A program made the position numbers and the translations under genes. Below, piece after piece: positions 52,572-61,197 of a DNA stretch of 64,000 nt (its first letter is position 1; each line of letters opens with the position of its first letter). This DNA comes from Ramlibacter pallidus (lineage in GTDB: Bacteria > Pseudomonadota > Gammaproteobacteria > Burkholderiales > Burkholderiaceae_C): NCBI RefSeq assembly GCF_015070875.1, contig NZ_JADDIV010000003.1:186001-250000 (forward strand). The letters run 5' to 3'. Below the pieces are notes generated by a model. The model was given only the letters and a program-made list of their open reading frames with translations. It was not told the DNA's origin and searched no databases.

Positions 52572-53051
52572 TCAGCGGCGCGGCGGCATCAGGACGCGGT
52601 CTACCTTGTGCACGACGCCGTTGGTGGCGGCGATGTCGGCCGTTTCCACCATCGCTTCCTCCACGGTGATGAACTCGCCGGCGCGGGACAGGGCGACGTT
52701 CGCGCCTTGGGCCGTCTTGGCGTTGCCCGGCTTCACGGCCGATGCATTCAGCTTCGCGGGCACCACGTGGTAGTTCAGGACTTCCTTCAGCTTCGCCGGG
52801 TCGGCGGAAAGCTCCTGCATCGTCTTGGCCGGCACCGCCTGGAACGCGGCGTTGGTGGGCGCGAACACGGTGTAGGGGCCGGCGGCCTTCAGGGTGTCGG
52901 CCAGGCCGGCGCGGGCGACGAGGGAGTTCAGCGTGCTCAGTTGCGGGTCGCGGGCGATCGTCTCGGCGACGCTGGCGGGGGCCTGCTGCTGCGTCGAGGC
53001 GCAGGCGGCGAGCAGGAGCAGGGCGGGGGCGAGGGCGAGCAGGCGGTTCAT
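52572..53051 (-). CDS. Fasciclin domain lipoprotein
   Basis: 159-residue secreted protein with one FAS1 domain. The signal peptide ends in the lipobox LAAC, so it is probably membrane-anchored at Cys17. FAS1 motifs are GPYTVFAPTNAAFQAVP (H1-like) and LNYHVVPAKLNAS, with a C-terminal IAATNGVVHKVDRVLMP. FAS1 proteins act in adhesion and carbohydrate binding. ATG 53051 has CGGAGGA upstream. A four-heptamer Pho array points towards it. Confidence 0.88.
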   Translation of the reverse strand: MNRLLALAPALLLLAACASTQQQAPASVAETIARDPQLSTLNSLVARAGLADTLKAAGPYTVFAPTNAAFQAVPAKTMQELSADPAKLKEVLNYHVVPAKLNASAVKPGNAKTAQGANVALSRAGEFITVEEAMVETADIAATNGVVHKVDRVLMPPRR

Positions 53052-53086
53052 GGCAATCCTCCGGTTGTTGTCGATGGGCGCGGCGG

Positions 53087-53178
53087 AGCTTAGGCAGGGC
53101 GCGTGACAAGCCCGTGACCGGCGCATGACAGCGGCATGACAGGCGTGTCACGCAGCTGTCACGGGCGCTGCCTAGAGT
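53087..53178. promoter_or_regulatory. Divergent Pho-box array (fasciclin gene and pstS)
   Basis: Minus strand: CTGTCAT (53142-53136), CTGTCAT (53131-53125), CGGTCAC (53120-53114) and TTGTCAC (53109-53103), 11 bp apart, with TAAGCT (53092-53087) as the -10 ten bp downstream. Plus strand: GTGTCAC (53145) and CTGTCAC (53156), then TAGAGT (53173-53178) ten bp downstream. The two arrays are back to back with two bases between. Confidence 0.8.
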
Positions 53179-53217
53179 CCGCGGCATCGATTCCTTCCAC
53201 AACCAGAGGTGAACTCC

Positions 53218-54255
53218 ATGACCAACCGCTTCCGCATCACCGCCGCCGGCATCGCCGCGCTCGCCTTCAGCGGCCTCGCCGCCGCCCAGGACGTGACCGG
53301 CGCCGGCGCGAGCTTCCCCGCGCCCCTGTACTCCAAGTGGGCCGCCGACTACAACAAGGCCACCGGCACCCGCATCAACTACCAGTCGGTCGGCTCCGGT
53401 GCCGGCCTGCGCCAGATCGAGGCGAAGACCGTGGACTTCGGCGCCTCCGACGCGCCGCTGAAGGACGAGGAGCTCGCGAAGAAGGGCCTGGTGCAGTTCC
53501 CCACCGTCATCGGCGGCGTGATCCCGGTGGTGAACATCAAGGGCATCGCCCCGGGCCAGCTGCGCCTGAACGGCCAGGTGCTGGGCGACATCTACCTGGG
53601 CAAGATCACCAAGTGGAACGACGCCGCCATCAAGGCGCTGAACCCGAGCCTGGCGCTGCCCGATGCGGCCATCGCCCCGGTGCGCCGCGCCGACGGTTCC
53701 GGCACCAGCTTCATCTTCACCAACTACCTGTCGAAGGTGAACGCGGACTGGAAGGCGAAGGTCGGTGAAGGCACCGCCGTCAACTGGCCCACCGGTGCCG
53801 GCGGCAAGGGCAACGAGGGCGTCGCCGCCTTCGTGGGCCGCCTGCCCAACTCGATCGGCTACGTCGAGTACGCCTACGTCAAGCAGAACAAGATGACCTA
53901 CGCGCTGATGCAGAACGCCGCCGGCCAGTTCGTGTCGCCCGACGACACGGCTTTCAAGGCCGCCGCCGCCGGTGCCGACTGGTCCAAGTCCTTCTACCAG
54001 ATCCTCACCCAGCAGCCCGGCGCGCAGTCCTGGCCCATCACCGGCGCTACCTTCATCCTGATGCAGAAGGCGCAGGACAAGCCGGCCCAGGCCGCCGCCA
54101 CCCTGAAGTTCTTCGACTGGGCCTACAAGAACGGCGACAAGACCGCGGAAGACCTGGACTACGTGCCGATGCCCAGCGCGGTGAAGGCGCAGATCGAGAA
54201 GCTGTGGGCGGCCGAGATCAAGGACGCCTCCGGCAAGAACGTGGCCTTCCGCTGA
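53218..54255 (+). CDS. pstS: Phosphate-binding protein PstS, soluble form
   Basis: Periplasmic receptor of the high-affinity phosphate transporter. The signal peptide is cleaved after GLAAA (residue 23), with no lipobox. Phosphate-contact segments are [34 protein letters not shown] and [12 protein letters not shown]. Length 345 residues. ATG 53218 is preferred over a GTG three codons upstream because GAGGT is well spaced to it. A Pho box stands upstream and a second pstS follows 108 bp later. Confidence 0.96.
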   Translation: MTNRFRITAAGIAALAFSGLAAAQDVTGAGASFPAPLYSKWAADYNKATGTRINYQSVGSGAGLRQIEAKTVDFGASDAPLKDEELAKKGLVQFPTVIGGVIPVVNIKGIAPGQLRLNGQVLGDIYLGKITKWNDAAIKALNPSLALPDAAIAPVRRADGSGTSFIFTNYLSKVNADWKAKVGEGTAVNWPTGAGGKGNEGVAAFVGRLPNSIGYVEYAYVKQNKMTYALMQNAAGQFVSPDDTAFKAAAAGADWSKSFYQILTQQPGAQSWPITGATFILMQKAQDKPAQAAATLKFFDWAYKNGDKTAEDLDYVPMPSAVKAQIEKLWAAEIKDASGKNVAFR

Positions 54256-54261
54256 ACGGCT

Positions 54262-54278
54262 GGCGGCCTGGCGCCGCC
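54262..54278 (+). other. Hairpin between the two pstS genes
   Basis: GGCGGC / GCCGCC form a 6-bp stem with a 5-base loop, seven bases after the first pstS stop. There is no T run. It could stabilise the pstS mRNA 3' end, which would favour more PstS than transporter. Confidence 0.35.
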
Positions 54279-54297
54279 TCCCGGCGCGGCTCCGGAC

Positions 54298-54331
54298 CTG
54301 TCACGGAGCCGTCACAAAACCTTCATACAGT
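54298..54331 (+). promoter_or_regulatory. Pho box and -10 of the second pstS
   Basis: CTGTCAC (54298) and CCGTCAC (54309) are 11 bp apart; a weaker third heptamer, CCTTCAT, follows at 54320. TACAGT (54326-54331) lies ten bp after the second heptamer as the -10. The gene starts 32 bp later. Confidence 0.75.
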
Positions 54332-54363
54332 CGCTGCAACCCTGCACTCGAGGCTGTCCGCGC

Positions 54364-55464
54364 ATGAAGATCCCGTCCCTCCTGGCTGCCGTGCTGGCCG
54401 TCGCCGCGCTTGGCGGCTGCGGCCGGTCCGAGCCTTCCGCGCCCACGGCGGCCGCCCCCGCGGCGGCACCTGCGTCGGCGCCCGCCGGCGGCACTGGGGA
54501 CGTGACCGGCGCCGGCGCCAGCTTCCCCGCTCCCCTGTACGCCAAGTGGGCCGCCGACTACCACGCGGCCAGCGGCGTGCGCGTGAACTACCAGTCCGTG
54601 GGCTCGGGGGCCGGCGTCCGGCAGATCGAGGCGAAGACGATCGACTTCGGCGCATCCGATGCGCCGCTCAAGGACGAGGAGCTGCAGGCCAAGGGCCTCG
54701 TGCAGTTCCCCATGGTGATCGGCGGCGTGATCCCGGTCGTGAACCTCAAGGGCGTCGCGCCCGGCCAGCTGCGCCTGACCGGCCAGTTGCTGGGCGACAT
54801 CTACCTCGGCAAGGTGACGCGCTGGAGCGATCCGGCGATCAAGGACCTGAACCCGGGCCTGGCGCTGCCGGATGCGGCGATCGCCCCGGTGCGCCGGGCG
54901 GACGGGTCGGGCACCAGCTTCATCTTCACCAACTACCTCTCCAAGGTGAACGCGGAGTGGAAAGCCAAGGTCGGCGAAGGCACGGCGGTCAACTGGCCGG
55001 CGGGCACCGGCGGCAAGGGCAACGAGGGCGTGGCTGCCTTCGTCAGCCGGTTGCCGGGCTCCATCGGCTACGTCGAGTACGCCTACGTCAAGCAGAACAG
55101 GATGAACTACGCGCTGGTGCAGAACGCCGACGGCCAGTTCGTCGCGCCGGACGCGGCCAGCTTCCAGGCGGCTGCCGCCGGCGCGGACTGGGGCAAGAGC
55201 TTCTACCAGGTCCTCACGCAGCAACCCGGGGCGCAGGCGTGGCCGCTGACCGGCGCCACCTTCATCCTGATGCACAAGACGCAGGACCGGCCGGCGCAGG
55301 CCGCCGCCGCCCTGAAGTTCTTCGGCTGGGCCTACCGCAACGGCGACGGCACGGCGGACCAGCTGGCCTACGTGCCGATGCCGGACAGCGTGACGGCGCG
55401 GGTCGAGAAGCTGTGGGCGACCGAGATCAAGGACGCATCCGGCCAACCCGTGGCACTCCAATGA
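54364..55464 (+). CDS. pstS: Phosphate-binding protein PstS, lipoprotein form
   Basis: Close paralogue of the preceding PstS; most of the mature sequences are identical or nearly so by eye from [14 protein letters not shown] onwards. It differs at the N-terminus: a lipoprotein signal with lipobox ALGGC (Cys19), then a 25-residue Ala/Pro-rich linker. It would therefore be membrane-anchored. Length 366 residues. Phosphate-site motifs [12 protein letters not shown] and [12 protein letters not shown] are intact. It has its own Pho box and lies 43 bp before pstC. Confidence 0.95.
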   Translation: MKIPSLLAAVLAVAALGGCGRSEPSAPTAAAPAAAPASAPAGGTGDVTGAGASFPAPLYAKWAADYHAASGVRVNYQSVGSGAGVRQIEAKTIDFGASDAPLKDEELQAKGLVQFPMVIGGVIPVVNLKGVAPGQLRLTGQLLGDIYLGKVTRWSDPAIKDLNPGLALPDAAIAPVRRADGSGTSFIFTNYLSKVNAEWKAKVGEGTAVNWPAGTGGKGNEGVAAFVSRLPGSIGYVEYAYVKQNRMNYALVQNADGQFVAPDAASFQAAAAGADWGKSFYQVLTQQPGAQAWPLTGATFILMHKTQDRPAQAAAALKFFGWAYRNGDGTADQLAYVPMPDSVTARVEKLWATEIKDASGQPVALQ

Positions 55465-55507
55465 AAAGCAGTTCCCTGCAACCGGGCAGCGGTTTCCGCC
55501 GCCGCCC

Positions 55508-56560
55508 ATGAACGACGAAGGCACCGACGTGTCCTCTACACTTTCGGCCGATGAGGCCAGCCTCTCCCCGGTCACCCGCGACCGCCCCGGCCGCATGAGC
55601 CTGCCGCCCTCGGCCGGCCGGGCGCGCGCGGGGGCAGTCATCGACCGGCTGTTCGGGTGGACGGCCCGCTTCGCGGCCCTGATCACGCTGGGCCTGCTGG
55701 CGGCCATCCTCGTCTCGCTCTTCATCGGCGCCGCGCCGGCCATCCAGAAGTACGGACTGGACTTCCTCACCAACAGCGTGTGGGACCCGGTGAGCGGCGA
55801 GTACGGCGGCCTCGTGATGATCTACGGCACGCTGGCCACTTCGATCATCGCCCTGGTCATCGCGGTGCCCGTGAGCTTCGGCATCGCGCTGTTCCTGACC
55901 GAGCTGTCGCCCTCCTGGCTGAAGCGCCCGCTGGGCACGGCGATCGAGCTGCTCGCCGCCGTCCCTTCGATCGTCTACGGCATGTGGGGCCTGCTGGTGT
56001 TCGGGCCCATCCTCGCCACCTACGTGCAGCAGCCGCTGCAGGGCCTGTTCGGCGACGTGCCCTATCTCGGCACGCTGTTCTCGGGACCGCCGGTGGGCAT
56101 CGGCATCCTGGCCGCCGGGATCATCCTGGCCATCATGATCATCCCCTTCATCGCGGCGGTGATGCGCGACGTCTTCGAGGTGACGCCCCCCATGCTGAAG
56201 GAAAGCGCCTATGCGCTCGGCTCCACCACCTGGGAGGTCGTCTACAAGGTGGTGCTGCCCTATACGAAAGGCGGCGTGATCGGCGGCATCATGCTGGGCC
56301 TCGGCCGCGCGCTTGGCGAGACCATGGCCGTGACCTTCGTCATCGGCAACTTCAACCAGCTCGATTCGCTGAGCCTGTTCACGCCGGCCAACAGCATCAC
56401 GTCGGCGCTGGCCAACGAGTTCGCCGAGGCGGCGGACGGGCTGCACCAGGCGGCGCTGATCTACCTGGGCCTGGTGCTGTTCTTCATCACCTTCGTGGTG
56501 CTGTCGTTGTCCAAACTGCTGCTGGCGCGCCTGCGCCGCAACGAGGGGGCTGTGGCATGA
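55508..56560 (+). CDS. pstC: Phosphate ABC transporter permease PstC
   Basis: One of two inner-membrane permeases of PstSCAB. 350 residues, with a 45-residue polar N-terminal extension and six hydrophobic segments. The EAA loop that contacts PstB is in [45 protein letters not shown] is typical of PstC. The stop lies at the edge of a hairpin repeat before pstA. Confidence 0.95.
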   Translation: MNDEGTDVSSTLSADEASLSPVTRDRPGRMSLPPSAGRARAGAVIDRLFGWTARFAALITLGLLAAILVSLFIGAAPAIQKYGLDFLTNSVWDPVSGEYGGLVMIYGTLATSIIALVIAVPVSFGIALFLTELSPSWLKRPLGTAIELLAAVPSIVYGMWGLLVFGPILATYVQQPLQGLFGDVPYLGTLFSGPPVGIGILAAGIILAIMIIPFIAAVMRDVFEVTPPMLKESAYALGSTTWEVVYKVVLPYTKGGVIGGIMLGLGRALGETMAVTFVIGNFNQLDSLSLFTPANSITSALANEFAEAADGLHQAALIYLGLVLFFITFVVLSLSKLLLARLRRNEGAVA

Positions 56561-56585
56561 GCCGCCGGGCCGCCCCAAGGCTCAT
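56557..56585. repeat. Hairpin repeat between pstC and pstA
   Basis: ATGAGCC / GGCTCAT, a perfect 7-bp inverted repeat, encloses a GC-rich loop; the following CCGCAGCGCGTAGCGCGGAGG up to the pstA ribosome site belongs to the same pattern. I recognise this as a short element common between cotranscribed genes in Comamonadaceae. The left arm overlaps the pstC stop. Confidence 0.55.
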
Positions 56586-56618
56586 GGCCCCGCAGCGCGT
56601 AGCGCGGAGGGAAGTCCA

Positions 56619-57503
56619 ATGAGCACCGCCGAACGCCTGCTGCGCGCGGCTGCCGACAGCGAGCAGCGCGAGCGCATGTACCGCAAGCGCAAGCGCGTGA
56701 ACCAGGTGGCGTTGGTGCTGTCGCTCGGCGCGATGGCCTTCGGCGTCTTCTGGCTGATCTGGATCCTGTGGGAGACGGTGCGGCTCGGCTTCGCCGGGCT
56801 GACCTGGGCGACCGTGAGCCAGATGACGCCGCCGCCCAACGAGGCCGGGGGCATCCTCAACGCCATCTGGGGCTCGCTGCTGATGGTGGTGCTGGCGACC
56901 TTCGTCGGCACGCCGATCGGGATCATGGCCGGTATCTACCTGGCCGAGTACGACCCCAAGGGCTGGCTGGGCAACACGACCCGCTTCGTCAACGACATCC
57001 TGCTGTCGGCGCCTTCCATCGTGATCGGCCTGTTCGTCTACGCAGTGGTCGTGGCGCGCTACAAGCAGTTCTCCGGCTGGGCCGGGGCGATCGCGCTGGC
57101 GCTGATCGTGATCCCCGTGGTCATCCGCACCACGGAGAACATGCTGCTGCTGGTGCCCTCGGCGCTGCGCGAGGCCGCGTATGCGCTCGGGGCGCCGAAG
57201 TGGAAGGTGATCCTGAAGATCACGCTGCGCGCTTCGCGGGCGGGCGTGGTCACCGGCATCCTGCTGGCCGTGGCCCGGATCTCGGGCGAAACCGCGCCGC
57301 TGCTGTTCACGGCCCTGAACAACCAGTTCTTCACCTCCAACATGGGCGAGCCGATGGCCAGCCTGCCGGTCACCATCTTCAAGTTCGCGATGAGCCCCTA
57401 CGAGAACTGGCAGCAGCTGGCGTGGGCGGGCGTCTTCATCATCACCCTGGCCGTGCTGGGCCTGAACATCCTCGCGCGGCTGCTCACGCGCAGCAAGCTC
57501 TGA
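56619..57503 (+). CDS. pstA: Phosphate ABC transporter permease PstA
   Basis: Second permease of the Pst system, 294 residues, six membrane segments. The EAA loop is [27 protein letters not shown], followed by [21 protein letters not shown], a PstA signature. The first 30 residues are charged and cytoplasmic. It is 8 bp upstream of pstB. ATG 56619 follows GGAGGGAAG. Confidence 0.95.
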   Translation: MSTAERLLRAAADSEQRERMYRKRKRVNQVALVLSLGAMAFGVFWLIWILWETVRLGFAGLTWATVSQMTPPPNEAGGILNAIWGSLLMVVLATFVGTPIGIMAGIYLAEYDPKGWLGNTTRFVNDILLSAPSIVIGLFVYAVVVARYKQFSGWAGAIALALIVIPVVIRTTENMLLLVPSALREAAYALGAPKWKVILKITLRASRAGVVTGILLAVARISGETAPLLFTALNNQFFTSNMGEPMASLPVTIFKFAMSPYENWQQLAWAGVFIITLAVLGLNILARLLTRSKL

Positions 57504-57511
57504 GAACACCC

Positions 57512-58294
57512 ATGGAAGCCACCCTCGCTCCCGACCGCGTGCGCGCCAAGATCGCCGTGCGCAACCTGAACTTCTACTACGGCAAGTTCCACGCCCTCAA
57601 GGGCATCAACCTGGACATCGCCGAGAACAAGGTGACGGCCTTCATCGGCCCGTCCGGCTGCGGCAAGTCGACGCTGCTGCGCACCTTCAACCGCATGTAC
57701 GAGCTGTACCCCGACCAGCGGGCCGAGGGCGAGATCGTGCTGGACGGCGAGAACCTGCTGACGTCGAAGAAGGACGTCGCCCTGATCCGCGCCCGCGTGG
57801 GCATGGTGTTCCAGAAGCCCACGCCGTTCCCCATGTCGATCTACGACAACATCGCCTTCGGCGTGCGGCTCTTCGACAACCTCGGCGAAGCCGACATGGA
57901 CGACCGCGTCGAATGGGCGTTGCGCAAGGCGGCGCTGTGGGACGAGGTCAAGGACAAGCTGACCCAGAGCGGCTCCGGCCTCTCCGGCGGCCAGCAGCAG
58001 CGCCTGTGCATCGCCCGCGGCATCGCGATCAAGCCGGACGTGCTGCTGCTCGACGAGCCGTGCTCGGCGCTCGACCCGATCTCCACCGGCAAGATCGAGG
58101 AGCTGATCATCGAGCTGAAGAAGGACTACACCGTCGTGATCGTCACGCACAACATGCAGCAGGCGGCGCGGGTGTCCGACTACACCGCCTACATGTACCT
58201 GGGCGACCTGGTGGAGGTGGGCGAGACGGAGCAGATCTTCTTCAAGCCCAAGCGCCAGGAGACCGAGGACTACATCACGGGGAGGTTTGGTTGA
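57512..58294 (+). CDS. pstB: Phosphate ABC transporter ATPase PstB
   Basis: ATPase driving phosphate import and, with PhoU and PhoR, phosphate sensing. Walker A is GPSGCGKST, the signature motif [14 protein letters not shown] and Walker [14 protein letters not shown]. The switch His is in [15 protein letters not shown]. Length 260 residues. A dispersed repeat separates it from phoU. Confidence 0.97.
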   Translation: MEATLAPDRVRAKIAVRNLNFYYGKFHALKGINLDIAENKVTAFIGPSGCGKSTLLRTFNRMYELYPDQRAEGEIVLDGENLLTSKKDVALIRARVGMVFQKPTPFPMSIYDNIAFGVRLFDNLGEADMDDRVEWALRKAALWDEVKDKLTQSGSGLSGGQQQRLCIARGIAIKPDVLLLDEPCSALDPISTGKIEELIIELKKDYTVVIVTHNMQQAARVSDYTAYMYLGDLVEVGETEQIFFKPKRQETEDYITGRFG

Positions 58295-58370
58295 CCACCC
58301 CGAAGCGGCCCTTGGCCGCCTCCCCTCAAGGGGCGCCCCAGCGGCCCGGCGAAGCCGGTTCCGCGGGGCC
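58295..58370. repeat. Dispersed intergenic repeat, copy 2 (pstB-phoU)
   Basis: A 76-bp element beginning CCACCCCGAAGCGG that aligns with 11036-11113 through CCCCTCAAGGGG and GCCCGGCGAAGCCGG. Differences are mostly compensatory within stems, which suggests that the folded form is kept. Confidence 0.75.
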
Positions 58371-58402
58371 TCGGCGCGATGGACTAACAGGACGGAGTTG
58401 AT

Positions 58403-59107
58403 ATGCCCGACAAACACCTCTCGACGCAGTTCGACAGCGAACTCAACGCGCTGTCGTCCCGCGTCATGGAACTCGGCGGCCTCGTGGAGTCGCAGATCCG
58501 CTTCGCCATCCATGCGATCAGCGAGTTCAACGCCGACGTGGCCCGCCAGGTCATCGAGACCGAAGACCGCGTCAACCAGATGGAAGTCGAGATCGACCGC
58601 GACCTGTCGTCGGTGATCGCGCGGCGCCAGCCGACGGCACGCGACCTGCGCCTGCTGATGGCGATCTCCAAGACCACCGCGAACCTGGAGCGCGTGGGCG
58701 ACGAGGCCCGGCGCATCGCGCGCATGGTGCTGTCGATCGTGGAGAAGAACGGCCCCGTCCGCACGCTGCCGGCCGGCGAGCTGCGGGTGTCCGCCGACCT
58801 GGCCGCGCTCCAGCTGCGCAAGGTGCTGGACGCCTTCGCGCGGCTTGACACCGTCGCCGCGGTGGCGATCATGAAGGGCGACGACCTGCTGGACCGGGAG
58901 TTCGACGGGTTCGTGCGCAAGCTGATCACGTACATGATGGAGGACCCGCGCACGATCTCCAGCAGCCTGGACCTGCTGTTCGTCGCCAAGGCCATCGAAC
59001 GGATCGGCGACCATGCCAAGAACATCGCCGAGTTCATCATCTACGTCGTGAAGGGCGCCGACGTGCGCCACAGCTCGATGGAGAACATCGAGTCCGCCAT
59101 CAAGTAG
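58403..59107 (+). CDS. phoU: Phosphate signalling protein PhoU
   Basis: Peripheral negative regulator linking PstSCAB to PhoR. 234 residues forming two three-helix bundles; each repeat has the acidic metal-binding E/DxxxD pattern (RVGDEARRIARMVL and RIGDHAKNIAEFIIYVVKG). Length equals the family norm (E. coli 241). It is preceded by a 108-bp gap with a repeat and followed by phoB after four bases. Confidence 0.96.
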   Translation: MPDKHLSTQFDSELNALSSRVMELGGLVESQIRFAIHAISEFNADVARQVIETEDRVNQMEVEIDRDLSSVIARRQPTARDLRLLMAISKTTANLERVGDEARRIARMVLSIVEKNGPVRTLPAGELRVSADLAALQLRKVLDAFARLDTVAAVAIMKGDDLLDREFDGFVRKLITYMMEDPRTISSSLDLLFVAKAIERIGDHAKNIAEFIIYVVKGADVRHSSMENIESAIK

Positions 59108-59111
59108 GCCC

Positions 59112-59825
59112 ATGAAGCACCAGCCGCGCATCCTGATCGTCGAAGACGAGCCCGCCATCGCGGAGCTGATCGCCGTGAACCTGCGGCACAACGGCTTCTC
59201 CCCGGTGTGGGCCGAGGACGGCGACGCCGCCCAGCGCGAGATCGACGCCGTACTGCCCGACGCCATCCTGCTGGACTGGATGCTGCCGGGGCAGAGCGGC
59301 GTGGCACTGGCCCGCCGCTGGCGCGCGGACGCCCGCACCAAGACCATCCCCATCGTGATGCTGACGGCACGGGGCGACGAGACCGACAAGGTGAGCGGGC
59401 TCGACGCCGGCGCCGACGACTACGTCACCAAGCCGTTCTCCACGCACGAACTGCTCGCGCGCATCCGGGCGGTGCTGCGCCGCAGGCTGCCCGAGAAGGC
59501 GGAGGAGACCGTCACGCTGGGCGAGCTCACGCTGGACGGTGCCGCGCACCGCGTCAGCTGGAAGGGCCGGCCGCTGAAGATCGGCCCGACCGAGTTCAAG
59601 CTCCTGAACTTCCTGATGAAGCACCCGGAGCGCGTGCACAGCCGCCAGCAGCTGCTGGACAAGGTCTGGGGCGACCACGTCTTCATCGAGGAGCGCACGG
59701 TGGACGTGCACGTCAAGCGCCTGCGCGAGTCCCTCGGCCCCGGCGGTGCGCTGGTGGAGACGGTGCGCGGCGCCGGCTACCGCATCACGGCCCAACCCGT
59801 GGGCCGCCCGCAGGAAACCGCATGA
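59112..59825 (+). CDS. phoB: Phosphate regulon response regulator PhoB
   Basis: OmpR-family activator of the Pho regulon. The receiver domain has the acidic pair EDE near residue 11, phosphoacceptor Asp55 in LLDWMLPG and the switch Lys in YVTKPFSTHELLARI. The winged-helix DNA-binding domain holds SRQQLLDKVWGDHVFIEERTVDVHVKRLRE. Length 237 residues. It lies in one string with phoU and phoR; Pho boxes elsewhere in this window are its expected targets. Confidence 0.97.
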   Translation: MKHQPRILIVEDEPAIAELIAVNLRHNGFSPVWAEDGDAAQREIDAVLPDAILLDWMLPGQSGVALARRWRADARTKTIPIVMLTARGDETDKVSGLDAGADDYVTKPFSTHELLARIRAVLRRRLPEKAEETVTLGELTLDGAAHRVSWKGRPLKIGPTEFKLLNFLMKHPERVHSRQQLLDKVWGDHVFIEERTVDVHVKRLRESLGPGGALVETVRGAGYRITAQPVGRPQETA

Positions 59826-59835
59826 GCGTGGTTCC

Positions 59836-61197
59836 GTGACGCTGCGCGTCGTCCTGTTCCTCGCCTTCCTCGCCGTCGGCGGCATCGGCGGCTGGCTGCT
59901 CGCCGCCGACCGGGGTGCCGAAATGGGCCTGGCGACCGGGGCGCTGCTCTGGTTCATCGCCGATTCGGTGCGGGCGGCGCGCGCGCTGCGCTGGCTCAAG
60001 GGCGGGGATTTCCGCAATCTCCCGCGCCTGGGCGGGCTCTGGGGCGAGGCGCTCGACCGCGTCCGCCGCGCGGTGGCCGTGCGCGAACGGCAGCTGGCGG
60101 AGGCGGAGGATCGGCTGGAGGATTTCCTCGAGGCGATCCGCGGATCGCCGAACGGCGTGGTGCTGCTCGATGCGCGCGGGCGCATCGAGTGGTGCAACGA
60201 CACGGCGGCCGCGCACTACGAGCTGGACCCGCAACGCGACCTGCAGCAGCACATGGTGAACCTGCTGCGCGACCCGGACTTCAGCGCCTACTACCAGGGC
60301 CGCAACTACACCAACGATCTGGTGATCCCCGCGCCCGGCAGCACCTCGTCGCGCCCGCGCAAGCTGGCGTTGCGGCTGCACCCCTACGGCGAAGGGCGGC
60401 TGCTGGTGCTCTCCCGCGACGTGACGGCGGTGGAACAGGCCGAGGTCATGCGGCGCGATTTCGTCGCCAACGTCTCGCACGAGATCCGCACCCCGCTGAC
60501 GGTCCTGTCCGGCTTCGTCGAGACGCTGCAGTCGCTGGACCTGCCGAAGGAGGAGCGCACCCGCTACCTGCAGCTCATGGGCCAGCAGACGCAGCGGATG
60601 CAGACCCTCGTCAACGACCTGCTGACGCTGTCGCGGCTGGAAGGCAGCCCCTTGCCCGGCGCCGGCGACTGGACGCCGGTGGTGTCGCTGCTGGCGCAGT
60701 GCGAGCAGGAAGCGCGCGCGCTGCAGGGCACGCTCGGCAAGCAGCTGGAACTCACGTTCGCCGGTCCCGAAGGGGTCTCGGTGGGCGGTGTCGCCAGCGA
60801 GTTGCAGAGTGCCTTCTCCAACCTGGTGAGCAATGCGGTGCGCTACACGCCGTCGGGCGGGCAGGTGGTCGTCGTCGCGCGGCTCGCCGAGGACGCCAGG
60901 CTGGAATTCAGCGTCCGCGACACCGGCCCCGGCGTCGCCGCCGAGCACGTGCCGCGCCTGACCGAACGCTTCTACCGGGTGGACCGCAGCCGCTCGCGCG
61001 AAACGGGCGGGACCGGGCTGGGCCTGGCCATCGTCAAGCACGTGCTGCAGCGGCACGGCGCCGAACTGCGCATTGCCAGCGCGCCGGGCGCGGGCTCCAC
61101 CTTCACCATCGTGCTGCCCGCCACGCGCGTGCGCACGGAGCCCGTCAGGCCAGCCGGAAGCGCCGCACAGCCCGCCACAGAATCAGCGGCAGGATGA
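59836..61197 (+). CDS. phoR: Phosphate regulon sensor kinase PhoR
   Basis: Membrane histidine kinase that phosphorylates PhoB when phosphate is scarce. Two N-terminal membrane segments lie in residues 1-50, a PAS domain at about 95-200, the phosphoacceptor box FVANVSHEIRTPLTVLSGF near residue 215, and the ATPase domain with LQSAFSNLVSNAVRYTPSGG and TGGTGLGLAIVKHVLQRH. Length 453 residues. GTG 59836 is the only reasonable start. Its 3' end overlaps the convergent MATE gene by 53 bases. Confidence 0.95.
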   Translation: MTLRVVLFLAFLAVGGIGGWLLAADRGAEMGLATGALLWFIADSVRAARALRWLKGGDFRNLPRLGGLWGEALDRVRRAVAVRERQLAEAEDRLEDFLEAIRGSPNGVVLLDARGRIEWCNDTAAAHYELDPQRDLQQHMVNLLRDPDFSAYYQGRNYTNDLVIPAPGSTSSRPRKLALRLHPYGEGRLLVLSRDVTAVEQAEVMRRDFVANVSHEIRTPLTVLSGFVETLQSLDLPKEERTRYLQLMGQQTQRMQTLVNDLLTLSRLEGSPLPGAGDWTPVVSLLAQCEQEARALQGTLGKQLELTFAGPEGVSVGGVASELQSAFSNLVSNAVRYTPSGGQVVVVARLAEDARLEFSVRDTGPGVAAEHVPRLTERFYRVDRSRSRETGGTGLGLAIVKHVLQRHGAELRIASAPGAGSTFTIVLPATRVRTEPVRPAGSAAQPATESAAG

